A stretch of 64,000 bases of DNA from NCBI GenBank assembly GCA_949840885.1, contig CATKYJ010000018.1:21919-85918 (forward strand), in the 5' to 3' direction. The notes below the pieces were generated by a model. It had not been told where the DNA came from. It saw only the letters and a program-made list of their open reading frames with translations, and did not search any database. Below, one piece after another: positions 1 to 9,256 of this stretch. Positions within the stretch are counted from its first letter, which is position 1. Each line of letters opens with the position of its first letter. Origin of the DNA: an uncultured Acetatifactor sp. Lineage in GTDB: Bacteria; Bacillota; Clostridia; Lachnospirales; Lachnospiraceae. A program made the translations under genes and the position numbers.

Positions 1-123
1 AGGGCCGTCGCTCCTGACCATCTGGCCGAATTTGAGCCGCCTGAGGAACGGTATCAGCACCGGCCCTAAAAATGCGCTGACAAAGAAAGAAAACATGACT
101 GCCGTAATACTGATTTTGCCCAT
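1..123 (-). CDS. mraY: MraY, phospho-N-acetylmuramoyl-pentapeptide transferase (N-terminal part only)
   Basis: Only the first 41 codons are in the window; the gene continues past the left edge. The visible N-terminus has one hydrophobic helix followed by FGQMVRSDGP, which matches the conserved FGQxxRxxGP loop of MraY. The family transfers phospho-MurNAc-pentapeptide to undecaprenyl phosphate at the cytoplasmic membrane, making lipid I. The start codon has a strong GGGAGGGAG ribosome binding site. It is the last visible gene of the mraZ-rsmH-ftsL-PBP-PBP-mraY cluster, its usual place in Clostridia. Identity rests on the motif plus context. Confidence 0.9.
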   Translation of the reverse strand, partial: MGKISITAVMFSFFVSAFLGPVLIPFLRRLKFGQMVRSDGP

Positions 124-144
124 TTGTTCTCCCTCCCACAAATA

Positions 145-1869
145 TCATTGTATGCCCAGATAGGGAAGAATATTCTCATAAAGCTGTCTTACGATAGGTG
201 CAGCCACCTGACTTCCGTAGTACACTCCCTGGGGGTTGTTCACAATGGCGATGGCAATGACTTGCGGATCGTCCGCCGGTGCAAATCCGATGAAAGAAGC
301 GATATAGCGTCCGCTTCCCCTGGGAAGTGTCTGGCTGGTGGCTGTCTTGCCCCCTATGCGGAAGCCCTCCACCTTGCCGTTGGCACCGCTCCCCTCCTGC
401 ACTACCATCTCCAGGATGCCCCGCATTTTGCTGCTGGTCTCCTGGGACACGATGTCCGTGGACACCGGATAGGTAAAGCGCTCCGCCACATTACCCTGGG
501 CGTCCACGGTCTGGACTCCCAGATGGGGCGTGATGCGCCTGCCCCCGTTTATAATGGAAGATACGGTAGTCAAAAGCTGTATGGGCGTAATCTGAAAGGA
601 CTGGCCGAAAGCCACGGTTGCAAGCTCTACATTTCCCATGTCCTCTTTCTTATGCATGATTGTCCCGGCCTCGCCCGGCAGATCCACGCCGGTCATTTTT
701 TTCAGGCCGAATTTCTCGAAATAGTTGTAATAGCCATCCACTCCCAGCCGCAGCCCCACGGTAATCAGGGCCGGGTTGCAGGAATTCATCATGGTATGGG
801 TGAAATCCTGGCTTCCGTGTCCTGCCCTTTTGTGGCAATGGATTCTTCTGTCGTCCACCATAATAAAGCCAGGGCAGCTGAAATTGCTCTCCAGCGTCAC
901 CACGCCGGCCTCCAGGCCTGCCGCAGCCGTGATGATCTTGAACGTGGAACCCGGTTCGTATGTATCGTTGATGCAGCCGTTACGCCAAAGGCCGTTCAGG
1001 ATGTTCTGCTGCTCCTCCTCGCTCAGGTTCTCAGGCGTCCCCTCCGGCAGTTCAAAGGGATTGTTCAGATCGAACTCAGGCACGTTGACACAGGCGTAGA
1101 TTTCCCCGTTCTGGGGATTCATCACCAGGATGGAGACGCTGTCCGCCTCCTTGGTGGCAAGAGCCTGTTCGGCAAGCTGGGTGGCGTAGGCCTGAATGTT
1201 CCTGTCAAGGCTGATGCACAAATCCAGACCGCTCACCGGCTCTAAGCGCCGCTCTCCCGCCGCTTCCACCTCGATGCCTCTGGCGTCCGTCACGGTGAGG
1301 ATCTGGCCGGGCTCTCCCTGGAGGTATTCATCGTAGATCACCTCCAGCCCGATGATGCCCTGGTTGTCGCCGCCTGTAAAGCCCAGCACCTTGCTGGCCA
1401 GTTCATCGTATGGGTAATATCTTTTGTAGTCCTCATCTACTTTTACGCCGGCCAGGTCATATTCCCGGATTTTGTCCCCCAGTTCCTTATCCACATTGCT
1501 CTTGATCCGCTCCATGGAGGAGTACTTCTCCACCCGCTTCCTCACATAGTCCTCGGAAAGCTCCAGTTCCCTGGAAAGAACCGCAATGACTTCCTCCGGG
1601 TCCTCCAGTTGATTATGTATGACGGATATGGTGCACACGGTTCTGTTGTCCGCCAGCACCGTACCGTTCCGGTCAAGGATGCGGCCTCTGGCCGCCTTGA
1701 TGCTGCGCTCCCTCTCGTGGAGCTGCGTGGCCTGTGCGGCATAGTGCTCCGCCTCCCAGATGCACAGATAGACCAGCCGTACAAACAGCGCCAGAAAAAT
1801 GCCGGTGCAGACAAGGAAGATGGTCAATATCTTCTTTCTGTGAAATATTTTGTTATTGTCTGTCAGCAT
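145..1869 (-). CDS. Class B penicillin-binding protein, SpoVD/FtsI-like (second of two)
   Basis: 574 residues. An N-terminal membrane anchor lies at about residues 14-34, then a PBP dimerisation region, then a transpeptidase domain. The active-site motifs are STFK (in EPGSTFK) and SCN; the third motif reads KTAT instead of the usual KTGT/KTGS. Family members are D,D-transpeptidases that cross-link septal or spore-cortex peptidoglycan. It follows another class B PBP by 62 bp, and in many Clostridia this second position is spoVD, but no PASTA domain is seen, so vegetative versus sporulation use cannot be decided. It precedes mraY closely and is probably in one operon with it. Confidence 0.88.
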   Translation of the reverse strand: MLTDNNKIFHRKKILTIFLVCTGIFLALFVRLVYLCIWEAEHYAAQATQLHERERSIKAARGRILDRNGTVLADNRTVCTISVIHNQLEDPEEVIAVLSRELELSEDYVRKRVEKYSSMERIKSNVDKELGDKIREYDLAGVKVDEDYKRYYPYDELASKVLGFTGGDNQGIIGLEVIYDEYLQGEPGQILTVTDARGIEVEAAGERRLEPVSGLDLCISLDRNIQAYATQLAEQALATKEADSVSILVMNPQNGEIYACVNVPEFDLNNPFELPEGTPENLSEEEQQNILNGLWRNGCINDTYEPGSTFKIITAAAGLEAGVVTLESNFSCPGFIMVDDRRIHCHKRAGHGSQDFTHTMMNSCNPALITVGLRLGVDGYYNYFEKFGLKKMTGVDLPGEAGTIMHKKEDMGNVELATVAFGQSFQITPIQLLTTVSSIINGGRRITPHLGVQTVDAQGNVAERFTYPVSTDIVSQETSSKMRGILEMVVQEGSGANGKVEGFRIGGKTATSQTLPRGSGRYIASFIGFAPADDPQVIAIAIVNNPQGVYYGSQVAAPIVRQLYENILPYLGIQ

Positions 1870-1931
1870 GTATGCCTCAGGAGTAAGTGTTACTATACTT
1901 TATTCCCCTTTCCCTGAGGTTATGATAAGGT

Positions 1932-4187
1932 TTATTCTATATTGGGATTCGTGGGCAGATTGGGGTTCACCGGAATACCCGGATCCGGTACGGACTCCCC
2001 GGGACCGGACGGGACTGCCGTCTGCCCTTCGCCGTCACCTCCCTGAGAGCCTCCGCCCTCGGCAGGGTTTGATCCCTGGCCTCCATTTCCGTTCTGGCCT
2101 CCATTTCCGTTCTGGCCTCCGTTTCCGTTCTGGCCGCCCTCCTCGCCCTGGCCGCCAGTGCCGGGCTCTGTTCCTGCGCCGCCCTGGGGTTCTCCCTCAG
2201 GCGTCTGGGTATACTGGTTGGTAATGGACAGCTGCAGCGCCTCCAGTTCCCGTCTCTCCTCCTCCGTGACCTCCTCGGTCATGAAAATGTTCATGTAGGG
2301 AAGCGCCTCCATGAGGATATTGCGCACGATCTTCGTGGCAAACCTGGCATTGCCCTGTCTCTCCGCATTGGGCCTGTCAATGACTACATAGATGGCTATC
2401 TGAGGGTCGTCCGCCGGAGCGTATCCGATGAAAGACACCACATGCTCTGTCTCGGAGCGCTTATGGGTATTGGGATCTATGGTCTCCGCCGTCCCGGTCT
2501 TGCCGCCTATCATGTATCCCGCAGGCCTGGCCGTGACACCGGTACCGTATTCCACTACAGCCCTGCAGTACTGTCTTATCAGTTCGGAGGTGGACTCCGA
2601 TATGGTCTGCTTGAGCACCCTGGGCTCGATGTTTCGCACCGTGGCGCCGCTGGCATTGGTAATCTTGTTCACTACATGGGGCTCATAGTAATAGCCGCCG
2701 TTGATCAGGGAGCAGAATCCCGTGATCATCTCGATCATGGTCACATTAAAGTTCTGGCCGAAGCTGTTGGTGGCCAGATCCGTAGGCCCCATATTGTCAG
2801 CCACATATACCAGGTTTGCCGTCCTGGCCTCTCCCGCCAGGTCGATATTCGTTTTGAGCCCGATGTTGAAAATCTTCTGGAACTCGCAGAAATCCTCTTT
2901 TCCCAGAGTCTGCGCGATCTTCATCATAGACACATTGCAGGACTTTGCCACTGCCTGCTCCAGCGTCAGCCACCCCTCCGAGCCGTTGTGGCACTTGATG
3001 TCGTGCCCGCCGATTTCCAGGACGCCGGTGCACTCCAGATTCAGATCCGGCGTAATGGCGCCGTCCTCCAGCGCCGCAGCCACCGTAAAAGGTTTTGCCG
3101 TGGAGCCCGGCTCGTAGGTTCCGGTGATACAGTAGTTCTGCCATAAGTAGTTCAGATTTACATACAGCTGATCCTCGCTTAAAGTGCTAAGTACCTCCGG
3201 CGTAATAATGGTGTCCGTCTTCCGGACCTCCGTATAACCTGCCACATTGACAACTTCCTCCAGGAGCCTGGTGCCCAAAAGGGGATCCGTGCCCCGCACA
3301 TTGTTTAAATCATAGGGTGGATAGCTTGCCATGGCAAGAACCTCCCCGCTGTTTACGTCCATCATGACGCAGGCCGCGTTCTCCGCGCCGTTCCCCGGGG
3401 TAAAGGCGTCTTTCTGCTCCTCATTATACTGTTTTAAGTATTTCTCCACTATCATCTGCAGATTGGCATCAATGGTGGAATGGAGGTTATAACCGTCCAC
3501 CGCGGACTTCACGGTGCGCTCCAGTGTCAGGTCATCGTTGAGGTAGCCGTACTCCCTGCCGTTTATGCCATTTAAGAGATCATTATAATGCTGTTCCAGC
3601 CCATAGCTTCCCTCATTGTCCCTGCCGGAGAACCCTATGATGTCCGAAGCCAGCGTGCCATAAGGGTAAATACGGCGGTATTCCTCCTCGAACCAGACGC
3701 CCTGGATGTTGGAGTCCGCTTTCGCCGCCTCCTGAAACCCGCTTATCTGGTCATAGGTCAGCTGCCTCAATGCCACGTACCAGGTGGACTCCTTGTTGGT
3801 GGTGACATGGGCCCTGATGGCAGTCATATCCAGGTCGAAATGCTCGCCCAGGGCTTTCAGCGTAGGCTCCATGTACTTGGTGCGATAGTTCATGACCTTG
3901 GCATCGATGATCAGGTTGTACACCTTTTCGCTGGTGGCAAGGCTTGTGCCCTTTGCATCCAGGATATTTCCCCGCCTGTAGGGAATAACCGTGGAGGTAT
4001 ATCCCTGCTGGGACAATACCTGCTTCTGGTAGACGGTCTCATTCTTCTTTATGATCCACACCAGTCTTGCAGTCAGGCCGGTGAACAGAACCAGCAGCAG
4101 GATGAACAGAACCACCAGTTTTTTCTGCATCTTTATGGAAAACTTCAGTTCTTTCTTTCCGTTTCCATTCCCATTCCCGTTCTTCAC
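1932..4187 (-). CDS. Class B penicillin-binding protein, FtsI/PBP2B-like, with low-complexity C-terminal tail
   Basis: 751 residues. A short Asn/Gly/Lys-rich cytoplasmic N-terminus is followed by a membrane segment at about 25-45, a dimerisation domain, and a transpeptidase domain with STAK (in EPGSTAKPF), SCN and KTGT motifs all intact. The last 85 or so residues are low complexity, with repeated GGQNGNG units and Pro/Gly-rich sequence, likely a flexible extracellular tail. The role is cross-linking of septal peptidoglycan in the divisome. It lies immediately downstream of the ftsL-like gene (9 bp gap), the usual ftsI position. The tail lacks PASTA repeats, unlike many Firmicute homologues. 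Confidence 0.9.
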   Translation of the reverse strand: MKNGNGNGNGKKELKFSIKMQKKLVVLFILLLVLFTGLTARLVWIIKKNETVYQKQVLSQQGYTSTVIPYRRGNILDAKGTSLATSEKVYNLIIDAKVMNYRTKYMEPTLKALGEHFDLDMTAIRAHVTTNKESTWYVALRQLTYDQISGFQEAAKADSNIQGVWFEEEYRRIYPYGTLASDIIGFSGRDNEGSYGLEQHYNDLLNGINGREYGYLNDDLTLERTVKSAVDGYNLHSTIDANLQMIVEKYLKQYNEEQKDAFTPGNGAENAACVMMDVNSGEVLAMASYPPYDLNNVRGTDPLLGTRLLEEVVNVAGYTEVRKTDTIITPEVLSTLSEDQLYVNLNYLWQNYCITGTYEPGSTAKPFTVAAALEDGAITPDLNLECTGVLEIGGHDIKCHNGSEGWLTLEQAVAKSCNVSMMKIAQTLGKEDFCEFQKIFNIGLKTNIDLAGEARTANLVYVADNMGPTDLATNSFGQNFNVTMIEMITGFCSLINGGYYYEPHVVNKITNASGATVRNIEPRVLKQTISESTSELIRQYCRAVVEYGTGVTARPAGYMIGGKTGTAETIDPNTHKRSETEHVVSFIGYAPADDPQIAIYVVIDRPNAERQGNARFATKIVRNILMEALPYMNIFMTEEVTEEERRELEALQLSITNQYTQTPEGEPQGGAGTEPGTGGQGEEGGQNGNGGQNGNGGQNGNGGQGSNPAEGGGSQGGDGEGQTAVPSGPGESVPDPGIPVNPNLPTNPNIE

Positions 4188-4196
4188 ATTTCACCC

Positions 4197-4709
4197 CTAT
4201 TTGCCGCTTTGGGTCACTTTGCGCATGTAGTCGCCCTGCTCATTCTCGTATTCTATGATCTGGCCCTCCCCGGCATAGGTCATGCCCAGTTCCCCGATGG
4301 CGACCCGCTTGATTTCTTCCAGGTCAATGCCGCTCATGATCCGGTTGTAGTCTTCATCATTGGAAAGTCTCATGGAATTCAGACTGCTCTCCTTGTCGGC
4401 CACGATCTTCGTCAGGGTGGTCAGTTCCGACTGCAGCTGGATATAGTTTACCAGGATAAACGCTGCTGCGCACAGAGCCGCTGCCAGGAACATCACATAG
4501 CCTGCGTTCATGTGCCTGGCCTTGTCCCGGTTCTTGCGCACCTCGTTGTGAGGCTTTTTTACCGGCGCCTGCTCCCAGTCCTGAAACGGATTGGCTTTTC
4601 TGACTGTATTTCCATAGACGTACTCTCTCTGGTTCCCTCCCCGGTACGCTCCTCTTTCTTCCTGCCGTTCATTCTGCCGATAGTTCCTTCTATTCTGGCT
4701 CATGTCCAT
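4197..4709 (-). CDS. ftsL: FtsL-like divisome protein
   Basis: 170 residues. A charged, Arg/Asn-rich cytoplasmic N-terminus (about 1-68) is followed by one transmembrane helix (about 70-92) and a coiled-coil-like segment beginning LQSELTTLTK. This is the topology of FtsL/DivIC septum proteins, which scaffold FtsQ/DivIB and activate FtsW-FtsI. Primary sequence in this family is poorly conserved, so the call relies on topology and position between rsmH and the first PBP. A second in-frame ATG two codons in could be the real start. Confidence 0.75.
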   Translation of the reverse strand: MDMSQNRRNYRQNERQEERGAYRGGNQREYVYGNTVRKANPFQDWEQAPVKKPHNEVRKNRDKARHMNAGYVMFLAAALCAAAFILVNYIQLQSELTTLTKIVADKESSLNSMRLSNDEDYNRIMSGIDLEEIKRVAIGELGMTYAGEGQIIEYENEQGDYMRKVTQSGK

Positions 4710-4823
4710 CCCTGCTTTCTGTCTTTATTTCTGTCCTTGCTTATATCCTTTTTCCGTCCTTGTTTTATCCTTATTTCGATCTTTCCTTTTGTCTTTTATC
4801 GTAAACCCGAAATGGCGCTGCTT

Positions 4824-5753
4824 TCATCTGCGTTCAAACACACGCAGCTTTGCGCTTTTTGAACGGCTGTTCTCCTGAAGTTCCCTCTCCCCGGGGAAAA
4901 TGGGCTTCTTCGTCACCATGGTTCCCTTTGAGATTTTCCCGCAGACGCACACCGGAAATTCCGGCGGACAGGTACAGGGGTTCTCATTTCTCTTAAAGGC
5001 AGTCTTCACAATGCGGTCCTCCAGGGAGTGAAACGTGATGACGCAAAGTCTCCCTCCCGGATTTAGTATCTCGATGAAATCATCCAGAGAGTCTTTCAGC
5101 ACTTCCAGCTCCCTGTTGCATTCAATGCGGATAGCCTGAAAGGTCTGCTTGGAGGGATGGCCGTTTTGGCGCATCTTTGCCGGAATCGCCCCCCTGATGA
5201 TCTCATTTAACTCAAACGTAGTCTCGATGGGCTTGTCCGCCCTGGCCTTTGCGATGTGCTTCGCAATGTTTTTTGCAAAGCGGTCCTCCCCATAATCCCT
5301 GATGATACGGTACAGTTCGCCCTCCGGGTAGGCGTTCACAATGTCTCTGGCAGTCACAGTCTGTCTGCGGTCCATCCGCATGTCCAGAGGCGCATCGAAG
5401 CGGTAGGAAAATCCCCTCTCCTCATTGTCGAACTGGTAAGAGGATACTCCCAGGTCGATCACGATGCCGTCTACCCTCTGCACGCCCTCGGCGGACAGAG
5501 CGGCTTTCATGTTGCAGTAATTGTCCCGCAGGAATGTAGTCCTGTCCGAAAAAGCTGCCAGTCGCTCCCTGGCTGCGGCAATGGCCTCGCCGTCCTGATC
5601 AATGCCGTAGAGACAGCCCTGTGTCAGCCGCTTGCAGACTTCAAGGGCGTGTCCTCCGCCTCCCAGGGTACCGTCCACATAAATCCCCTCCGGCTTTACC
5701 TGAAGCTGCTCAATGGTTTCCTCCAACAGTACAGAGTAGTGCCTGAATTCCAT
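4824..5753 (-). CDS. rsmH: RsmH, 16S rRNA (cytosine-1402-N4)-methyltransferase
   Basis: 309 residues, the normal length. The SAM-binding region starts with the family signature [12 protein letters not shown] at about 24-35. Further conserved pieces are [27 protein letters not shown] and the C-terminal [12 protein letters not shown] and RSKSAKLR. The enzyme methylates N4 of C1402 in the decoding centre of 16S rRNA. AAGGAGGGG sits 6 bases before the ATG. It is second in the dcw cluster after mraZ (31 bp gap), its near-universal position. Confidence 0.97.
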   Translation of the reverse strand: MEFRHYSVLLEETIEQLQVKPEGIYVDGTLGGGGHALEVCKRLTQGCLYGIDQDGEAIAAARERLAAFSDRTTFLRDNYCNMKAALSAEGVQRVDGIVIDLGVSSYQFDNEERGFSYRFDAPLDMRMDRRQTVTARDIVNAYPEGELYRIIRDYGEDRFAKNIAKHIAKARADKPIETTFELNEIIRGAIPAKMRQNGHPSKQTFQAIRIECNRELEVLKDSLDDFIEILNPGGRLCVITFHSLEDRIVKTAFKRNENPCTCPPEFPVCVCGKISKGTMVTKKPIFPGERELQENSRSKSAKLRVFERR

Positions 5754-5784
5754 GGAATGTCCCCTCCTTAAGCCGATGTCTTTC

Positions 5785-6210
5785 CTAAATGGTCAGCCCC
5801 AGGCTCATCATGCCCTGGGATATGGCGCCTATGTCTACGGTTTCCGCGTTGGCGTTCCATCTATCAAGGCTCCAGATTTCGATGCGGCCTCCCATGCCGG
5901 CCAGCACCACGTCCTTTTCCAGCCCTGCGAATTCCCGCAGATCCTGGGGCATCAGGATGCGCCCCTGCTTGTCCACCGTGACGGACTGGGCCCCCGACAG
6001 GAAGAATCTGGCGAACTGTCTCGCCTCCGGATTGATCAGGGGGAGGGACGCCAGCTTTGCCTCGAACACTTTCCAGTCCTCATTGGCATACACGAACAGG
6101 CAGTCGTCCATTCCCTTTGACACCACGAATTCATCCCCAAGGATCTCACGGTACTTTGAAGGAATGCTCAGCCTGCCCTTGGGGTCAATTGTGTGATTAT
6201 ATCTGCCCAT
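5785..6210 (-). CDS. mraZ: MraZ, transcriptional regulator of the dcw cluster
   Basis: 141 residues from the ATG that gives [20 protein letters not shown], the canonical start. The reading frame continues 21 codons upstream, but that stretch is not conserved in the family. Two SpoVT/AbrB-like swapped-hairpin folds are expected; DPKGR (first half) and DKQGRILMP (second half) are the matching motifs. MraZ binds repeated TGGG-type boxes upstream of its own gene and tunes the division cluster. Such boxes and a good promoter lie just upstream (6268-6362). Confidence 0.96.
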   Translation of the reverse strand: MGRYNHTIDPKGRLSIPSKYREILGDEFVVSKGMDDCLFVYANEDWKVFEAKLASLPLINPEARQFARFFLSGAQSVTVDKQGRILMPQDLREFAGLEKDVVLAGMGGRIEIWSLDRWNANAETVDIGAISQGMMSLGLTI

Positions 6211-6267
6211 GAACAAAAGCAACCACCACCCATCAAAGCCGTTACTGCCACCGGACTGTACATTCTG

Positions 6268-6322
6268 GCCCATTTATGGATTTTCATCCCACTTTTTGGG
6301 TTTTCATGCCATATCCATCCCA
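6268..6322 (-). promoter_or_regulatory. Candidate MraZ operator (spaced TGG boxes)
   Basis: Reading the minus strand, TGGGA, TGGC, TGGGA and TGGGC start at relative positions 0, 11, 31 and 50, all close to multiples of one helical turn and all on the same face. MraZ rings are known to bind direct TGGG-type repeats in this position. The boxes lie between the -10 element and the mraZ start. The assignment is inference from spacing and location. Confidence 0.5.
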
Positions 6323-6333
6323 CTACTCTATTG

Positions 6334-6362
6334 ATTTTAATATACAATTCATCATTTGACAA
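6334..6362 (-). promoter_or_regulatory. Promoter of the mraZ/dcw operon
   Basis: Minus-strand -35 TTGTCA (6357-6362) and -10 TAAAAT (6334-6339) are separated by exactly 17 bases, a good housekeeping-sigma promoter. Transcription would start near 6327, just before the candidate MraZ boxes. Confidence 0.7.
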
Positions 6363-6587
6363 GCCGAAAATATGTGCGCTTCAGGCAGCAGGATGGGGTA
6401 ATTTTATTTTTGAAGCGTTATTTCAGGAGAGAGGCACAAGATATTGTGGGTGACTGCCGGCATTTTTCATAGATATAGATTTGTAGCGAAAGAAAAATTT
6501 CAAATTTTCTTTCGGATTTTTTCAGAAAGCTGTAATAATTGAGGCGGAATTGGAGACCTAATAAAAGCATAAGGCACAATGGAGGCG

Positions 6588-6629
6588 CAAAAAAGAGACC
6601 TGCCTTTCCCAAACGGAAAACGGCAGGTC
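6588..6629 (-). terminator. Rho-independent terminator after lgt
   Basis: An 8-bp stem (GACCTGCC at 6622-6629 and 6597-6604 on the minus strand) is followed by CTCTTTTTTG. It lies 73 bp beyond the lgt stop and would end the lgt transcript before the mraZ promoter. It also argues against a coding sequence across 6418-6681. Confidence 0.85.
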
Positions 6630-6701
6630 TGTCTTTATTATTTGTGGTCATAAATCTGCTTTTGCGCTTTGTCTCTGCCATACCATAGCCTTGCTTTGCC
6701 T

Positions 6702-7571
6702 TTAAGCAGACGGCGCCGCGCCTTTTTTCTTTTTAAACCTTACTGCTATGTCCACCGCCACCGCGAAGACAAACATCAGCAGCGCCAGCACCTGGGATAC
6801 CGGAACCTGCGTGCCGGGGATGAAAAGGGTGTCAGTACGGATGCCCTCGATCACGAACCGCCCCAGCCCATAGCCGCCCAAATAGAGCAGGCAAACCTCC
6901 CCATCGAAGCGCTTATGCTTCCAGTAGCAGAGTATCACGATCAGCACCAGCAGGTTCCAGAGACTTTCGTAGAGGAAAGTGGGATGCACATTGATATAGT
7001 TTGCCCCTTCCGGAATATGGGCCGCTATGCTCTCAGAAATATCCCTGGCCCGCACGGCCTCAATGGGAAGCTGCATGGAGAGAATCCCGTCATAATATTC
7101 CCCGAACACCTCCCGATTCATGAAATTCCCCCAGCGCCCGATGGCCTGTCCCAGAATCAGGCCCGGCATACAGGTATCCCCCAAAAGCAGGGGGTTTTTC
7201 TTTTTGATCCTGCAGTAGACGAACAGGGTGATGAAAGCCGCAATCACCGCACCATAGATGGCCATGCCGCCGCTCCTGGTGTTAAAGATACTCAGCAGAT
7301 TATCCTTGTAGTAATCCCAGGCGAACACCACATAATAGATTCTGGCACCAATGATGGAAAAAATCACGGCATAGATGGCAAAATCCCAGTAGTCGTCCGG
7401 GTTCTGGCCCGTCTTTTTGGCCATGTGCGCCGCCATCAGGATACCGGCCAGCACGCCGATGCCGATAATCAGGCCATAGAAAGCGATGCTGAAACCAAAT
7501 ATGCTGAATGATTTCGGCACATCCTTTAAGTAAATTCCCAGATTCGGGAACGCAATATCACCAGCGTTCAT
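6702..7571 (-). CDS. lgt: Lgt, phosphatidylglycerol:prolipoprotein diacylglyceryl transferase
   Basis: 289 residues with about seven membrane helices. The Lgt signature appears as GQAIGRWGNFMNREVFGEYY at about 143-162, with the catalytic-region Arg, Asn and Glu present, and HPTFLYESLWN further on. The enzyme adds diacylglycerol to the lipobox cysteine of prolipoproteins, the first step of lipoprotein maturation; a likely substrate is encoded at 28794-29357. AAAGGAAG lies upstream of the ATG. It appears to be a separate unit between ychF and the dcw promoter. Confidence 0.97.
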   Translation of the reverse strand: MNAGDIAFPNLGIYLKDVPKSFSIFGFSIAFYGLIIGIGVLAGILMAAHMAKKTGQNPDDYWDFAIYAVIFSIIGARIYYVVFAWDYYKDNLLSIFNTRSGGMAIYGAVIAAFITLFVYCRIKKKNPLLLGDTCMPGLILGQAIGRWGNFMNREVFGEYYDGILSMQLPIEAVRARDISESIAAHIPEGANYINVHPTFLYESLWNLLVLIVILCYWKHKRFDGEVCLLYLGGYGLGRFVIEGIRTDTLFIPGTQVPVSQVLALLMFVFAVAVDIAVRFKKKKGAAPSA

Positions 7572-7738
7572 ACTTTTCTTCCTTTCTCAACCTGCATGCA
7601 TGCCGCTCAGGTGGCCAGCGATGCCCCTGACCGCATACATAGCAAAAATCAGGGTTTGCCGCCACGGACAGTCCACGGTCAAAACACCTGCACTTCGTGC
7701 AGTTCTCCCCCTGTCATTTGCGCACCACAGTTTGTGCG

Positions 7739-8836
7739 CTACACATTAAACCGGAAAAGGATTACATCTCCGTCTTTCACCACATAGTCCTTGCCCTCCA
7801 TGCCTACCAGGCCTTTCTCCCGGGCTGCGGAGAGGGAGCCCTGCTCCAGCAGGTCTTTGTAATTCACCACCTCTGCCTTGATGAAGCCCCTCTCAAAATC
7901 GGAATGTATCTTGCCTGCCGCCTGGGGCGCTTTGGTTCCGATTTTGATGGTCCATGCCCTGGTCTCGTCCTCCCCTGCGGTCAGGAAGCTCATGAGCCCC
8001 AAAATGTGGTAGCTGGCCTTGATCAGCTTCTCCAGCCCTGACTCCGAAAGCCCCAGTTCCTCCAGGAACATGGCTTTTTCATCCTCGTCCAGTTCGGAGA
8101 TCTCCTGCTCGATCTGGGCACAGATGACAAATACCTCGCTGTTCTCCTCCTGGGCAAATTTCCGCACCTCCGCAACCTTATCATTGGAGGCGCCATCGTC
8201 CGCCAGATCCTCCTCCGCCACATTGGCGGCATAGATGACGGGCTTGTAGGTCAGCAGGTTGTACTCCTTGAGGAGCAGCAGTTCGTCCTCGTCTTCCACC
8301 TCCAGGGTCTTGGCGGATTTCCCGCTCTCCAGGTGATCTTTGATCCGCTCTAAGAGGCTTAACTCCTTGGCGCAGGTCTTGTCCATCCTGGCGGCCTTGG
8401 AGACCTTTGACAGCCTCCTCTCCAGAACCTCCAGGTCGGAGAAGATCAGTTCCAGGTTGATGGTCTCAATGTCCCGTAGGGGATTCACGCTTCCGTCTAC
8501 ATGGACTACATTTGCACCTTCGAAACAGCGCACCACATGGACAATGGCATCCACTTCGCGTATATTGCTCAAAAACTGGTTGCCCAGGCCCTCTCCCTTG
8601 GAAGCTCCCTTTACCAGCCCGGCAATGTCCACGAATTCTATCACGGCGGGAGTCACTTTCTTTGACTGGTACATCTCCCCCAGGAGCCTGAGCCTCTCAT
8701 CCGGCACCGCGACGATCCCGATGTTGGGGTCTATGGTGCAGAATGGGTAATTGGCAGACTCCGCGCCGGCTTTGGTCAATGAATTGAATAATGTGCTCTT
8801 TCCTACGTTTGGCAGGCCTACTATGCCTAGTTTCAT
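7739..8836 (-). CDS. ychF: YchF/EngD-type OBG-family ATPase
   Basis: 365 residues, full family length. Walker A GLPNVGKSTLFN at 6-17, switch-region DIAGLVKGASKGEGLGNQFL, and the C-terminal TGS-like domain ending VKDGDVILFRFNV. YchF is an Obg-related P-loop protein that prefers ATP, associates with ribosomes and is implicated in stress responses; the exact role is not settled. A promoter (9018-9047) lies about 180 bp upstream. The 168 bp between its stop and lgt shows no feature I can support. Confidence 0.95.
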   Translation of the reverse strand: MKLGIVGLPNVGKSTLFNSLTKAGAESANYPFCTIDPNIGIVAVPDERLRLLGEMYQSKKVTPAVIEFVDIAGLVKGASKGEGLGNQFLSNIREVDAIVHVVRCFEGANVVHVDGSVNPLRDIETINLELIFSDLEVLERRLSKVSKAARMDKTCAKELSLLERIKDHLESGKSAKTLEVEDEDELLLLKEYNLLTYKPVIYAANVAEEDLADDGASNDKVAEVRKFAQEENSEVFVICAQIEQEISELDEDEKAMFLEELGLSESGLEKLIKASYHILGLMSFLTAGEDETRAWTIKIGTKAPQAAGKIHSDFERGFIKAEVVNYKDLLEQGSLSAAREKGLVGMEGKDYVVKDGDVILFRFNV

Positions 8837-8912
8837 ATCTTGCTATCCCTATCCGAAAATCCCTTGTTTATCAGGTTTTTCGCCTTTCTCTATATTTTTG
8901 CTACACAATCTG

Positions 8913-8999
8913 CTACACGGCTTTCAGGTTATTTTCGATTCTATCCGCTTCTTTCGCCCTGATTTCCTCATAAAATATCGCTCCTATACTTTTTTCCAT
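8913..8999 (-). CDS. Possible 28-residue leader peptide upstream of ychF
   Basis: An ATG-initiated frame in the ychF 5' untranslated region reads MEKSIGAIFYEEIRAKEADR and ends NNLKAV. It starts about 15 bases after the predicted transcription start, preceded by AGAAAGA, a weak ribosome binding site. Composition is protein-like (charged, helical). It could regulate ychF by translation or simply be chance; no family is recognised. Confidence 0.25.
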   Translation of the reverse strand: MEKSIGAIFYEEIRAKEADRIENNLKAV

Positions 9000-9017
9000 T
9001 CTTTCTGTCCCGGATAT

Positions 9018-9047
9018 AGTATAACACTTTCCCCATCAAAATTTCAA
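9018..9047 (-). promoter_or_regulatory. Promoter upstream of ychF
   Basis: Minus-strand -35 TTGAAA (9042-9047) and -10 TATACT (9018-9023) with an 18-base spacer. It gives a leader of about 175 bases before the ychF ATG. Confidence 0.6.
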
Positions 9048-9181
9048 TCACTTTCTATGGGTAATGCTATACTGCTTGGATGCGCACAGGATTCCCCTTG
9101 GCGAAACTGCGGTTTTCCCCCGCCTTAAGGCCGCAGAGCATAAGAAATCCCATAGATGAGTTATGGGCCTTTATTCCCCAT

Positions 9182-9239
9182 AAAAAAAGGGCCTATCTCC
9201 TGCTGATACGCTCATCAACAGGCAACAATCCCTTTTTTC
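9182..9239 (-). terminator. Terminator-like hairpin, probably bidirectional
   Basis: The outer arms are AAAAAAGGG and CCCTTTTTT. Inside is a second stem of CTGTTGAT with ATCAGCAG (one wobble pair). Read on the minus strand it ends in a T run. It closes the short gene remnant at 9257-9548 before the ychF promoter. Confidence 0.7.
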
Positions 9240-9256
9240 ATATTAGTATTAGGCTC

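Noticed and set aside
124..1245. 373-codon plus-strand frame opposite the second PBP
   Set aside because: Antisense shadow; the minus strand holds all PBP motifs.
6418..6681. 87-codon minus-strand frame between mraZ and lgt
   Set aside because: It spans the lgt terminator hairpin and has no recognisable protein features.
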